From the NCBI GenBank assembly GCA_963731125.1, contig CAVSVP010000009.1:744001-808000 (forward strand): a stretch of DNA of 64,000 bases, given 5' to 3'. This document shows, in pieces, positions 55,811-63,060 of this stretch (position 1 is the stretch's first letter; each line of letters begins with the position of its first letter). A program made the translations under genes and the position numbers. Below the pieces are notes generated by a model, which was not told the origin of the DNA, did not search any database, and worked only from the letters and a program-made list of their open reading frames with translations. Origin of the DNA: CAVSVP01 sp963731125 (GTDB lineage: Bacteria > Pseudomonadota > Gammaproteobacteria > Competibacterales > Competibacteraceae).

Positions 55811-55886
55811 GAGCCTCGTGCGGGCAAACTCGCACGCGGGGTTCTGAAGCAGCGGCGGACGGAGTGATCCGTTCGCCGACTGTAAC
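55811..55886 (+). other. Group II intron domains V and VI
   Basis: Domain V: GAGCCTCGTGCGGG pairs with the complementary arm ending CGCGGGGTTC, with a GCAAA-like terminal loop at 55824-55828 region and the catalytic AGC near its 5' end. Domain VI: CAGCGGCGGACGGA, tetraloop GTGA, then TCCGTTCGCCG, single unpaired A (55879), CTG and TAAC. The shape agrees with an active catalytic core; activity itself is not shown. Confidence 0.8.
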
Positions 55887-56060
55887 CGACTCTTGCGTCA
55901 AGGGGTCAACTTCTCCGAGGTGCGGGAGCACTTGGAGCAGGCCTTTGATAAAGTGGCTGCTTCGACCTGTCGCAAGTTGTATCACAAAATACAACAGCAA
56001 GAAGAAGTATACTGGACAACCGATGTAGAGATTGACAACATCGAAGATGAAAACCCAGAG
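55887..56060 (+). pseudogene. IS630/Tc1-mariner-like transposase, exon 2 (58 codons)
   Basis: Continues exon 1 as RLLRQGVNFSEVREHLEQAF, then DKVAASTCRKLYHKIQQQ and an acidic tail DNIEDENPE. It is cut after codon 58 by the nested IS at 56061, and resumes at 58375 as DEADNDFFLK and TGA 58405-58407. An acidic tail is seen in eukaryotic Tc1/mariner-type proteins. Confidence 0.8.
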
Positions 56061-58369
56061 CAGAACTCCTGACCTCGCGGCATTGTTAATGAGACTCGAT
56101 GGTCTTATAAATCACGCGTAAGTTGGTACCTGGATAACGCACCGGCTGCTGGTTGAGGTACTCGCAAAGCGCGGCCAGCGCCCGCTGGGAACGGTGGTTG
56201 GCGGGGCTATAGAGATGAACATGCAGTTCACAGCGCTCGTGATCAGGAATAATATCACCGCTGAGGCGGAAGAGGCTCTTTAAGAAAGCACGTATTTCGT
56301 CGTCGCGGCGCGCAAAGTAGGGCTCGACAAGGCGTGCAAGGCGGCTCTCGCTGCGATAGGCGAGCGTCTTAAGCAGTCGCGTAATGGTCTTTCGTTCGAT
56401 CTCATGATGAACCAGTCGCTCGATGTCGTGAAGGGTGTGCAAAGGCACCTTGGTTGGCATCGCCTGGCGTTTTTCGAGGAGCCCCTCGAGCTCTGTCTCA
56501 AGGGTTTGCATCGCGTGTTGCTGGGCAGCGAGCTTGTCGGCTGCCACCGGGTTTTTCTGAGCTGTCCTCAGTTCCGCTAGGACAGTTCCTAACCGCGCCT
56601 TGGTGGCCTTGAGTTGCTTGTCGATCGCGCGGCGTTCGGGATTGGGAACGCGGCGTTCGCTATCGGCTGCCTCGGTATCGTAGGTGCACAGCTGGTCGAG
56701 ATTGAATTCCGCTTCCATGTACTTGAAAAAGTTCTCTTGGCGCCAACGTGCAAACAGGCGATCGGCAATGATCGCCGCGGGCAGATCCTGGCGCGTGGTC
56801 AAGAGGGCGGTTTGCTGTCCCCGGCTCCCCAGACGGCGGATCTCCCGCATCCAGAAGGCGGGCTGGCGGCGGGTTTTCTGGATAATGAGCACGCTGCGCT
56901 CGGCCAGCTGGTAGCTGATGTCGCTGCCGTCTCGTGCCAGCGTATCGGTGCGATAGTCGCTCTGCGGCCAAGGGGTCTGCCGACCTTTGCGATACGTGAT
57001 GACATCGACTCCCTCGTCACGCCAGCGCCGGAAGGACTGCGGACTCCAGGCCTCGCGATCAAAAACCAACGTCAAGCGCTGGGATTCCCCCGTGATCTGG
57101 CGGATTTGCTCGCGCGCCTTGGGAATGACCTGCTGCTCCAGCAGGGAGAGCAGGTGAGCGTTGGTGGGGCTCGTGACGAAAAATAGCGGCTCGCTTGCCC
57201 CATTGTGGACCCAGGTATCGGTGGCGGCCGGCAGGCATTGTCGCCGTTTCTGCACCAAGGTCTTCGGCACCGGATGCTTGCGCCCCGTGTAGACGTTGAC
57301 GTGACCGTCCACATAAAGCATCCCCAGTTCCTCAGGCGCGTCACGTGCCCAACGCTCGGCGAGCGCTGCAGCGAATAGCGCCCCGTTCTGCTGGGCGCCA
57401 AGCTCGTCGAGCTTGCGCCGTAGCGTCTTGACTTCGGGCACCCGATCCAGACCGAGCAGCAAGCCGAGCTCGCCTGGCGAGTGGGCACTCAATTGCTCAA
57501 TGCTCTGGATCCGTAATAATGCCAGCATCACCAGACACAGCAGAATCGAGCGCAGACCATAAAAGCCCTTTTTCAACGGCGCATAGATCTGCTCCGCGAC
57601 GCTGAGCAGACCCTCACCGAGCATCGCCGCCAGGGCTAACAGCACCCCGGCATTGGCAACCCCTTCGACCGCTGCAAATTGCGGTGCCGCCTCAGGCAAC
57701 CCACCCGCCGCCGCTTGCGCGCGTTCCGCTAACCGCTTGACAGCGGTACCGACAGCGGCAGCCGGGCGCACATCGCGTTCGGCTCGGCGGCGTGGGCCAA
57801 GCGGCAGGTGACGGTGGCGCGGCTTCGGGCGCCTGAGCTGCCCGCGTTCGATCGCATGGGAGAGCGCTCGTGGGCTGACACCCACCCGGCGAGCCGTTTC
57901 CGCCATCGAGCAGCCCTCGTCCAAGTGGCTTTGCGCGATCGCTGTGACCGCTTCGGTCAATTTGTGTGCCGGGCGAGGGCCGCTCCCACGACCGTCCCGC
58001 AAGGCGTTGAAACCTCCCTCACGGTAGCGCTGACAGGGGCGATACAGCGTCGCGCGACTGGTACCTAAGATTTGCCCCAGATCATCGACGTTGGCCAAGC
58101 CTTGATGGAGCAGCATCGCACCGACGAAGCGCTTGGTCGCCTGGTCGCTGCGTCCACAGCTCATCAATGGCCCTGAGGCGTTGACAAACACCAGCTCCTC
58201 GGCCATTTCCACCACGCCTAGACGGGAACTGAGGATCCGGGATTCTTGCGGGAAAAGGGGTAATTCCACAGTGCCTGGCATGCTTCAAGTGTCTCATCTT
58301 TATTCGCCTATTTCAGTGCTTATTTTTACATATTTTCCTAAACTTAGAAACAGCATGTCAGGAGTTCTG
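56061..58369 (-). mobile_element. IS with 731-residue transposase, nested in the IS630-like gene
   Basis: Perfect 13-bp ends CAGAACTCCTGAC / GTCAGGAGTTCTG and an exact 5-bp duplication CAGAG (56056-56060, 58370-58374). Removing it and one repeat restores the acidic tail reading frame of the host transposase (PE-DEADNDFFLK). One long ORF on the minus strand. Confidence 0.88.
56086..58281 (-). CDS. Large transposase (731 residues)
   Basis: N-terminal helix-turn-helix domain (DLGQILGTSRATLYRPCQRY and MAETARRVGVSPRALSHAIE), central catalytic region: ELGMLYVDGHVNVYTGRKHP (first Asp), ESQRLTLVFDREAWSPQSF (second Asp) and FARWRQENFFKYMEAEFNLD (Glu), and a C-terminal coiled-coil and helical tail. 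It is intact apart from the usual uncertainty about start (first ATG 58281). The family name is unknown to me; it is related to IS with two HTH domains found in beta- and gammaproteobacteria. Confidence 0.78.
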   Translation of the reverse strand: MPGTVELPLFPQESRILSSRLGVVEMAEELVFVNASGPLMSCGRSDQATKRFVGAMLLHQGLANVDDLGQILGTSRATLYRPCQRYREGGFNALRDGRGSGPRPAHKLTEAVTAIAQSHLDEGCSMAETARRVGVSPRALSHAIERGQLRRPKPRHRHLPLGPRRRAERDVRPAAAVGTAVKRLAERAQAAAGGLPEAAPQFAAVEGVANAGVLLALAAMLGEGLLSVAEQIYAPLKKGFYGLRSILLCLVMLALLRIQSIEQLSAHSPGELGLLLGLDRVPEVKTLRRKLDELGAQQNGALFAAALAERWARDAPEELGMLYVDGHVNVYTGRKHPVPKTLVQKRRQCLPAATDTWVHNGASEPLFFVTSPTNAHLLSLLEQQVIPKAREQIRQITGESQRLTLVFDREAWSPQSFRRWRDEGVDVITYRKGRQTPWPQSDYRTDTLARDGSDISYQLAERSVLIIQKTRRQPAFWMREIRRLGSRGQQTALLTTRQDLPAAIIADRLFARWRQENFFKYMEAEFNLDQLCTYDTEAADSERRVPNPERRAIDKQLKATKARLGTVLAELRTAQKNPVAADKLAAQQHAMQTLETELEGLLEKRQAMPTKVPLHTLHDIERLVHHEIERKTITRLLKTLAYRSESRLARLVEPYFARRDDEIRAFLKSLFRLSGDIIPDHERCELHVHLYSPANHRSQRALAALCEYLNQQPVRYPGTNLRVIYKTIESH

Positions 58370-58374
58370 CAGAG

Positions 58375-58407
58375 GATGAAGCAGATAATGATTTCTTCCT
58401 TAAGTGA
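58375..58407 (+). pseudogene. IS630/Tc1-mariner-like transposase, last codons
   Basis: Ten codons DEADNDFFLK and TGA, directly following the right CAGAG duplication of the nested IS. In frame with exon 2. Confidence 0.75.
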
Positions 58408-58485
58408 CAACTTCCCGGCTGGTTAGGTAATTACTTCACTTCACCTGTTAATTATTAGTTCCTTCTATGCCCGCCATAACTATCA

Positions 58486-58537
58486 GTTTAGGTGATTCGC
58501 TGACCCACCAGACCCAGGCATGGGTATCGAGAAGCAT
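58486..58537 (-). pseudogene. vapC: Second PIN toxin VapC, 5' part
   Basis: ATG at 58535-58537 overlaps the antitoxin stop (TGATG). It reads MLLDTHAWVWWVSESPK and then meets the inverted repeat of the IS630-like element. MLLDTHxWxWW is the hallmark PIN start, with the first catalytic Asp4. The 3' part is at 50213-50544. Confidence 0.9.
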
Positions 58538-58752
58538 CACTGCTCGGTTTCCCAAGGCTCATGCAAGGGACTCACGATATCGGTTTCAAAGACAATAGAA
58601 TCCTTCAGTGGATTTTTTTCTGACTCTGGGTAGGGCAGAACTTGCGCCAAAGGTTTCCCCTGGTCGGTGATCAGTAAGGTTTCCTGTTTGTCCCGCAGGA
58701 TTCTAAGAAGGTCTTCAGGTAGATGCAATGCTTCAACGGGTACCGTCTTCAT
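58537..58752 (-). CDS. Phd/YefM-type antitoxin
   Basis: A 71-residue protein (start ATG 58750-58752; MKTVPVEALHLPEDLLRIL, DKQETLLITDQGKPLAQVLP), the pattern of Phd/YefM-family antitoxins that pair with PIN toxins. Its stop overlaps the vapC start by one base. Toxin gene broken, antitoxin complete. Confidence 0.85.
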   Translation of the reverse strand: MKTVPVEALHLPEDLLRILRDKQETLLITDQGKPLAQVLPYPESEKNPLKDSIVFETDIVSPLHEPWETEQ

Positions 58753-58829
58753 GGGTATCTCGCTATGGGTTACCAGTGAGCCAAAGCCACCAGCCAATTG
58801 CCATGGTAGCTTGAGTGCCATCCGGTACG

Positions 58830-59435
58830 TTACTTTTCCAAAAACTGCCGCAGCGCCGCCTTGGCTCCACCAATGCAAGGCGCTCCATGGGCAAAGAGCA
58901 GGTGATCAAACTCCCGTTCCAGATGCCGCCGAAACACCTGTCGCAAGCCGTCTTTCACCGCCTGCGGGTCATCTCCCAATAGGGAATCCGGGACAAAGCT
59001 TAAATACTCATTTTGCCGAATGATGGCATCACCAATGGCCAGGATGCCACCGCCGCAGGGAAGATAAAGCGCCGTTTCTTCCGGACATAACACTCCCACC
59101 GCCAACGCCAGAATCCCGCCAGGCAATTCGTCACCATGCTGGAAAGGCTTTACTACCTGTCCCCTGGCGAACTCGTGCAAGCCTTTTTGGTGACACCATA
59201 CCGTAGCGCCAAACGCGCTTGAAAACTGATCGCTGTGCCGGTAATGGTGCCGATTAGTGAGATAGATGTGCTGGGGCAGCGGGTGTCCCTCAAACCAGCC
59301 AAGCTCCTCTGCCGGAATGCGGGGATCAATCAGGGCGGCAGGTGCGATGGCAGTGATATAGTAGGAATGGACATCTTCTTGGATACCCTCGTGGAAAGTT
59401 GTCCAGTGGTAGATACCCGGTAGAATTTCTTGCAT
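58830..59435 (-). CDS. Metallo-beta-lactamase-fold protein, motif degenerate
   Basis: A 201-residue protein starting MQEILPGIYHWTTFHEGIQE with AGGAGA upstream. It contains YLTNRHHYRHSDQF where the metal site HxHxDH is expected, not exact, so metal binding may be reduced, and later blocks with FAHGAPCIGG. The fold is inferred from the order of strands and the GxIYHW start. A truncated 190-bp copy of its start lies at 47575-47765. No operon partner is seen. Confidence 0.7.
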   Translation of the reverse strand: MQEILPGIYHWTTFHEGIQEDVHSYYITAIAPAALIDPRIPAEELGWFEGHPLPQHIYLTNRHHYRHSDQFSSAFGATVWCHQKGLHEFARGQVVKPFQHGDELPGGILALAVGVLCPEETALYLPCGGGILAIGDAIIRQNEYLSFVPDSLLGDDPQAVKDGLRQVFRRHLEREFDHLLFAHGAPCIGGAKAALRQFLEK

Positions 59436-59684
59436 GGATCTTCTCCTTGCGTGCTCAACAGGCATCGGTTTCGGTCATGATGGTGTCGTAGCATAGCATC
59501 CCAGCTACGGCTAACGAAATGATAGCGATGGTTCACCGACCAAGACTTTCGGGTTTCAACAGTACACTGCCTGTCAACCTGATGCATCCAATGCATCAGA
59601 TTGAACCGTTGCAATGGGTAATGCCTGATGAAAACGCCTTGCTTGTCGACTCTATCGTTTCAGCCCAAGATTGCCTAACGAGAC

Positions 59685-60386
59685 GTGAAGAACTCTGACA
59701 TACATTTAGATCACGAAACCATGGCCAGAAAATCTATTGCTTGGGAAACACTTGAACCTGCGCTACGCAAGCTGAAAAAAGCGGAGCTGCTGCAAGTGCT
59801 TCAAGAGGCTTACCAGGCGCTGCCCGCCTCTCGGGTGGTGTCGGTTTTCAGCCAATACATGGACCTGGCGGCGCTGAATTCACCGCCTCCCTCTCAAAAG
59901 AGCCCGGCACCGCGACGGTTGCTGGAAGCGGTACAACAATTTCATGCCGCGAGTATCGCGGGTCAGTATTACGAGTCATTCAACGTCAACTCCAAGAACT
60001 TCCAGAGGACTTCCGCAGGTACTGCGCGTTGGATCCGCAAATGTAATCAACTCTTCAACCACTGTGTGAAACTCAGTGATCAAGGTCATCATGCAGTCGT
60101 TCGCACTGCCATGGATCTCCTCTTCGAACTACTAACAGAGATCGATACGGGAAGCGACACTATCATTTTCTTTGCCGACGAAGGGGGTTCGTGGCAGGTG
60201 GGTATCGATAACAACACTGTCCTGCCCGCCTATTTCACCAGCTTAGCGGCCGTTGCGGAGCCGCAAGAGTACGCCGCTAGAGTCAAGGCGGTTATCCACG
60301 CACAGGTATTCTATGACAAGGAAACTTTTTACAAAGCGGCTCGCAAAGCGGCAAATCCGTCGCAGCAACGAGCGTTGGTGAGCTAA
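59685..60386 (+). CDS. Unrecognised 233-residue protein
   Basis: The first 12 residues are dispensable: homology-like order starts MARKSIAWETLEPALRKLKK at 59721. The protein has a helical N-terminal part (ELLQVLQEAYQALPASRVVS), a Pro/Ser-rich linker with PPPSQKSPAPRRLLEAVQQF, and a helical C-terminal part, mostly soluble. No domain is recognised. It is followed after 167 bases by an XRE-type regulator gene. Confidence 0.5.
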   Translation: MKNSDIHLDHETMARKSIAWETLEPALRKLKKAELLQVLQEAYQALPASRVVSVFSQYMDLAALNSPPPSQKSPAPRRLLEAVQQFHAASIAGQYYESFNVNSKNFQRTSAGTARWIRKCNQLFNHCVKLSDQGHHAVVRTAMDLLFELLTEIDTGSDTIIFFADEGGSWQVGIDNNTVLPAYFTSLAAVAEPQEYAARVKAVIHAQVFYDKETFYKAARKAANPSQQRALVS

Positions 60387-60553
60387 CCAGTCAGGAGATT
60401 TTCCTATGGCGATGTCTTCCCACTCAGTGCCACTCTCCCCTGCCGTCATGCTAATACCCAAGTTTTTGAACGGGGCGCGATTAGTTATTGGGTTGCCCTA
60501 GCGGGTAATGCTTAAGCCACCTCCGAGAAAGCCGCACAAGCGAGGCAATCCTC

Positions 60554-60904
60554 ATGAGTGACAAACGCGAATTCACCCAAAGCAGCGGCGATGTCTTTAC
60601 CGACAGGAGTCTGGACAATCCCGATGAGTTGTTGAGCAAAGCTAACATTATGGCCGAGATTGCCTATCTTCTCGAGGAAAACGGCTGGACACAGACGAAG
60701 GCTGCCGAACGGTTGGGAGTCCCACAACGGGAAATTTCCAAGATCATGCGTGACAAACTCAGCCGGTTTTCCCTACAACGGTTGCTTGAGCCACTGACTA
60801 CTTCAAACCGCAACGTCAAAATTGTTATCGAACCTACCCATGAGCGAGGTCAGGTTAGTGTAGAAGGTCTTTCCCAAAAAGGAACGGCGATAGGAAATAC
60901 GTGA
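60554..60904 (+). CDS. XRE-type HTH protein, HigA-like, without a toxin
   Basis: A 116-residue protein with SSGDVFTDRSLDNPDELLSK and the HTH LLEENGWTQTKAAERLGVPQ, then LSRFSLQRLLEPL. This is the pattern of HigA2/HTH_37 antitoxins, normally paired upstream with a RelE/HigB-like toxin. No toxin-like gene is in the 168 bases upstream or downstream. GTG/ATG start at 60554. Solitary antitoxin or a regulator. Confidence 0.75.
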   Translation: MSDKREFTQSSGDVFTDRSLDNPDELLSKANIMAEIAYLLEENGWTQTKAAERLGVPQREISKIMRDKLSRFSLQRLLEPLTTSNRNVKIVIEPTHERGQVSVEGLSQKGTAIGNT

Positions 60905-61237
60905 CCAACGTGATAGACATCCATCAAAAACCCCGTGCTCTATATGTTATCAAGCAGTTACCGAGTATACTGTCTTTTTAGTTGCCAGACAGAAGCGTCG
61001 CATTTTCGCCAGGGTGAAAATGCAGGGATGAATTTTTCAAAGCGACATTCGTCTCTCTTCGTGCATTCAGAGTCAGTCGTGCCCCCTTGGCCACAGAGCA
61101 TTTCACACGCACCAGCCGCCAGACGTGCTTCAGCGCCGCGTGAAACAACCTCAGTAACGCTGGCGGGACCGGCTGTTTTGAGCCCGGCTGCTCCGGTGAC
61201 GGACTCATTAGCGATACCCTATAAAATGAGGTCAACC
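60905..61237. other. Intergenic region upstream of the mntA-hepT module
   Basis: About 333 bases. A long open frame on the plus strand extends from 60935 into mntA but has no sensible product before MMDIDELLQ. Presumably it holds the mntA promoter. Confidence 0.35.
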
Positions 61238-61531
61238 ATGATGGATATTGATGAGCTGTTGCAGGCAAAACGGAAAGAAATTTTAGCCATTGCGGCTCGG
61301 CATGGGGCCCGCCATGTGCGTCTCTTCGGCTCTGTGGCTCGCGGTCATGCAGATAGCCACAGTGACATTGATTTTCTGGTTGATATGGAACCCGGGCGCA
61401 GCCTGCTTGATATGGGAGGGTTGCTGATGGAGTTGCAGACCGTGCTGGGCAGAAACGTTGATGTGATTACCGAACAAGGACTCAAGCCTCGTATTCGGGC
61501 GCGCGTACTCCGGGAAGCGGTGATGCTGTGA
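61238..61531 (+). CDS. mntA: MntA-type nucleotidyltransferase antitoxin
   Basis: A 97-residue minimal nucleotidyltransferase: LFGSVARGHADSHSDIDFLV has the GSx10DxD motif. MntA enzymes AMPylate their HepT toxin partner. ATG at 61238 or 61241. It overlaps hepT by GTGA (61528-61531). The antitoxin is complete while the partner is not. Confidence 0.85.
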   Translation: MMDIDELLQAKRKEILAIAARHGARHVRLFGSVARGHADSHSDIDFLVDMEPGRSLLDMGGLLMELQTVLGRNVDVITEQGLKPRIRARVLREAVML

Positions 61532-61756
61532 GAGAACCTCAGGAACGATTACGGGATATCCTGGAGGCAATAGATCGCATTCAACGGTACGCGGAGCGAG
61601 GACGGGAAGCCTTTGAGCAAGATGAACTAATTCAAAACTGGTTTATACACCATCTTCAGGTCATCGGTGAATCAGCACGAGCTTTACCTCAAGAAGCACG
61701 CAGAGCAAGCCCCGGACGTACCCTGGTCCAACATCATCGGGATGCGGCATATCTTA
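61528..61756 (+). pseudogene. hepT: HepT-like toxin, frameshifted and truncated
   Basis: The frame begins at GTG 61528 with REPQERLRDILEAIDRIQRY and reaches IGESARALPQEARRASP. There a one-base insertion (at CCCCGG, near 61714) shifts the frame; correcting it restores DVPWSNIIGMRHIL, the core of HepT. The gene is then cut by the left end of the ISAzo13-like element at 61757, losing the catalytic RX4-6H motif. Doubly broken toxin. Confidence 0.82.
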
Positions 61757-63060
61757 GGAAATGTAACGAAATAAGTGTACCATTTCATGACGGCAAAATG
61801 GTGTAGTTCCATTCCCCGTGGAACTCGTGACGTCGAATGTTGACCTCTGCCAACTCGGCGTCAGTGACCTTTTTCCCCGCTGGATACCCAGACGCATCAA
61901 TCTCAGCGTGTACCCGCAAGCCTGATTGGGTCTTCGTCGCGGCGATGAGGTTGACAATCACTTCGTGACTGACCAGCGGCTTGCCGCGCCAGTTCTGGGT
62001 GATGTAGGAAAACAATCGGTGCTCGATCGTGTTCCATTTGCTCGTGCCAGGTGGAAAGTGGCAGACGGTTACCGGCAGGGCACTCTCATCGGCGAAACGC
62101 GGCAGTTGCGTTTTCCACAGCCGGAGCCGGGAGCCATTGCTGCCGCCACCGTCGGCGGTGATCAAGATCTGCCCAGCTTGCGGATAAATCGGCTGGCCCA
62201 TCCTGCGCCACCGGTTGCCAATAGTGGCCACCGCAAACGCGGCGGTGTCATGGTCGGTTCCAACTCCGACCCAGCCAACATTCTCGCCAATGTCCTAGAC
62301 CCCATCCGGTGCCACACGCCCGAGTTCCTTGATCTTGAAGTCGTGAACACGGACTTGTTCGGGTTGGCCTTTGGGCCGCCACTCGTGGCCACCATTCTTG
62401 AAATCACCCACCAGTTCCTTCTTCTTCGTATCAACAGAAATCGCAGGATCGCCCGAGGCGAGGGCGTTAAGCACGTGGTTATTGAGGTAGTGAAACTGCG
62501 CGTCGCGATCGGGATGATCGACCCCCTCACGCGCCTTGCGGTTTGCTTGCAAACTGTAACCCATCTCGTGCAGAAGCGCGGCCACGAGCTTGTGACTGGT
62601 CTCATGCCCCATCGCACGCAGTTCGCTCGCGAGCTTACGGACACTCTTGCAGGTCCAGTGCAGCGGTGATTCCGGGTCGCCGCAGGTCATTGGGTTCACC
62701 AAAGTATTTAGATCCTCTCTGAGCGTCGGATCTTTCTCGACAGTCTTTTTGCGTCCCCCGCCAGGTTTACGAACACCTTGATTCGCTACCGCCGCAACCT
62801 CGTGCCCCCCGGATTCGAGATCACGAAGCTCCTGCCTCCCCACTCGAATCGCCCGCCGTGACACCCCGGTTGCTTTCGACACCAGAGAGATCCCGCCGCG
62901 TCCGATGGCTTCTGCCTCCGCAGAGGCGGCAAGCCGCCGCAGACGCTCGTCCAATACGGGCGCTAACAATTCAAACCGCTTCCTGACACCGCTTTCATCA
63001 ACCATACTATCCATGATAGCAACATCACTCAAAATGAGATAGTTATTTCGTGACAATTCC
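61757..63060 (-). mobile_element. ISAzo13-like element
   Basis: Imperfect ends GGAAATGTAACGAAATAA (left, 61757) and the complement GGAATTGTCACGAAATAA (right, ending 63060). TTA lies on both outsides (61754-61756, 63061-63063). The sequences flanking it, hepT on the left and a DUF499-type gene on the right, are not parts of one gene, so this is not a simple insertion into one gene. Confidence 0.75.
61785..63056 (-). pseudogene. ISAzo13-family transposase with an in-frame stop
   Basis: A frame of about 423 codons: GRGGISLVSKATGVSRRAIR (HTH), AISVDTKKKELVGDFKNGGH (first Asp), GQILITADGGGSNGSRLRLW (second Asp region), GTSKWNTIEHRLFSYITQNW (Glu). An amber TAG at 62295-62297 replaces what is normally Tyr in the block GVYDIGENVGWV. 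No other frame change is required. Confidence 0.85.

Larger units (their letters stand above)
53887..55886 (+). ncRNA. Group II intron without reverse transcriptase, hosting IS110
   Basis: The 5' end GTGTG (53887-53891) and the 3' end AC (55885-55886) are group II boundaries. A 34-nt domain V (55811-55844, AGC triad, GCAAA-type loop) and domain VI with a candidate bulged branch-point A at 55879, seven bases from the 3' end, are seen. Joining exons at 53886 and 55887 gives the in-frame KNECG-RLLRQGVNF. A candidate EBS1 CCCGCA (54250-54255) pairs with the last six exon bases TGTGGG with one G-U. No intron-encoded protein is found; instead it holds an IS110-family gene (54471-55463). The element's domain location is not resolved. 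Confidence 0.82.
52604..58482 (+). mobile_element. IS630/Tc1-mariner-like element carrying an intron and two IS
   Basis: Terminal inverted repeats of at least 32 identical bases, 52603-52634 against 58452-58483, starting TAGTTATGGCGGGCATAG. It splits vapC. The vapC frame is restored if the target duplication is the three bases TGA (on the vapC strand; TCA at 52601-52603 and 58483-58485); the TA expected for IS630/Tc1 elements is also present in the ends (TA at both edges). Removing intron (2,000 bp) and nested IS (2,314 bp including one duplication) leaves about 1,565 bp, encoding one 447-residue transposase. Confidence 0.87.

Noticed and set aside
60935..61237. Long upstream extension of the mntA frame.
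   Set aside because: Has no coherent domain and mntA homology starts at MMDIDELLQ; a ribosome-site-like GAGG lies at 61228-61231.
4..62297. Repeated in-frame TAG and TGA in transposase genes (4, 2051, 2621, 46990, 48137, 62295) suggesting stop-codon recoding.
   Set aside because: purN, lysC, csrA, fetB and thpR end in TAG, and purM, recA and dcd-like genes end in TGA. These codons are clearly stops, so the transposases are decaying.
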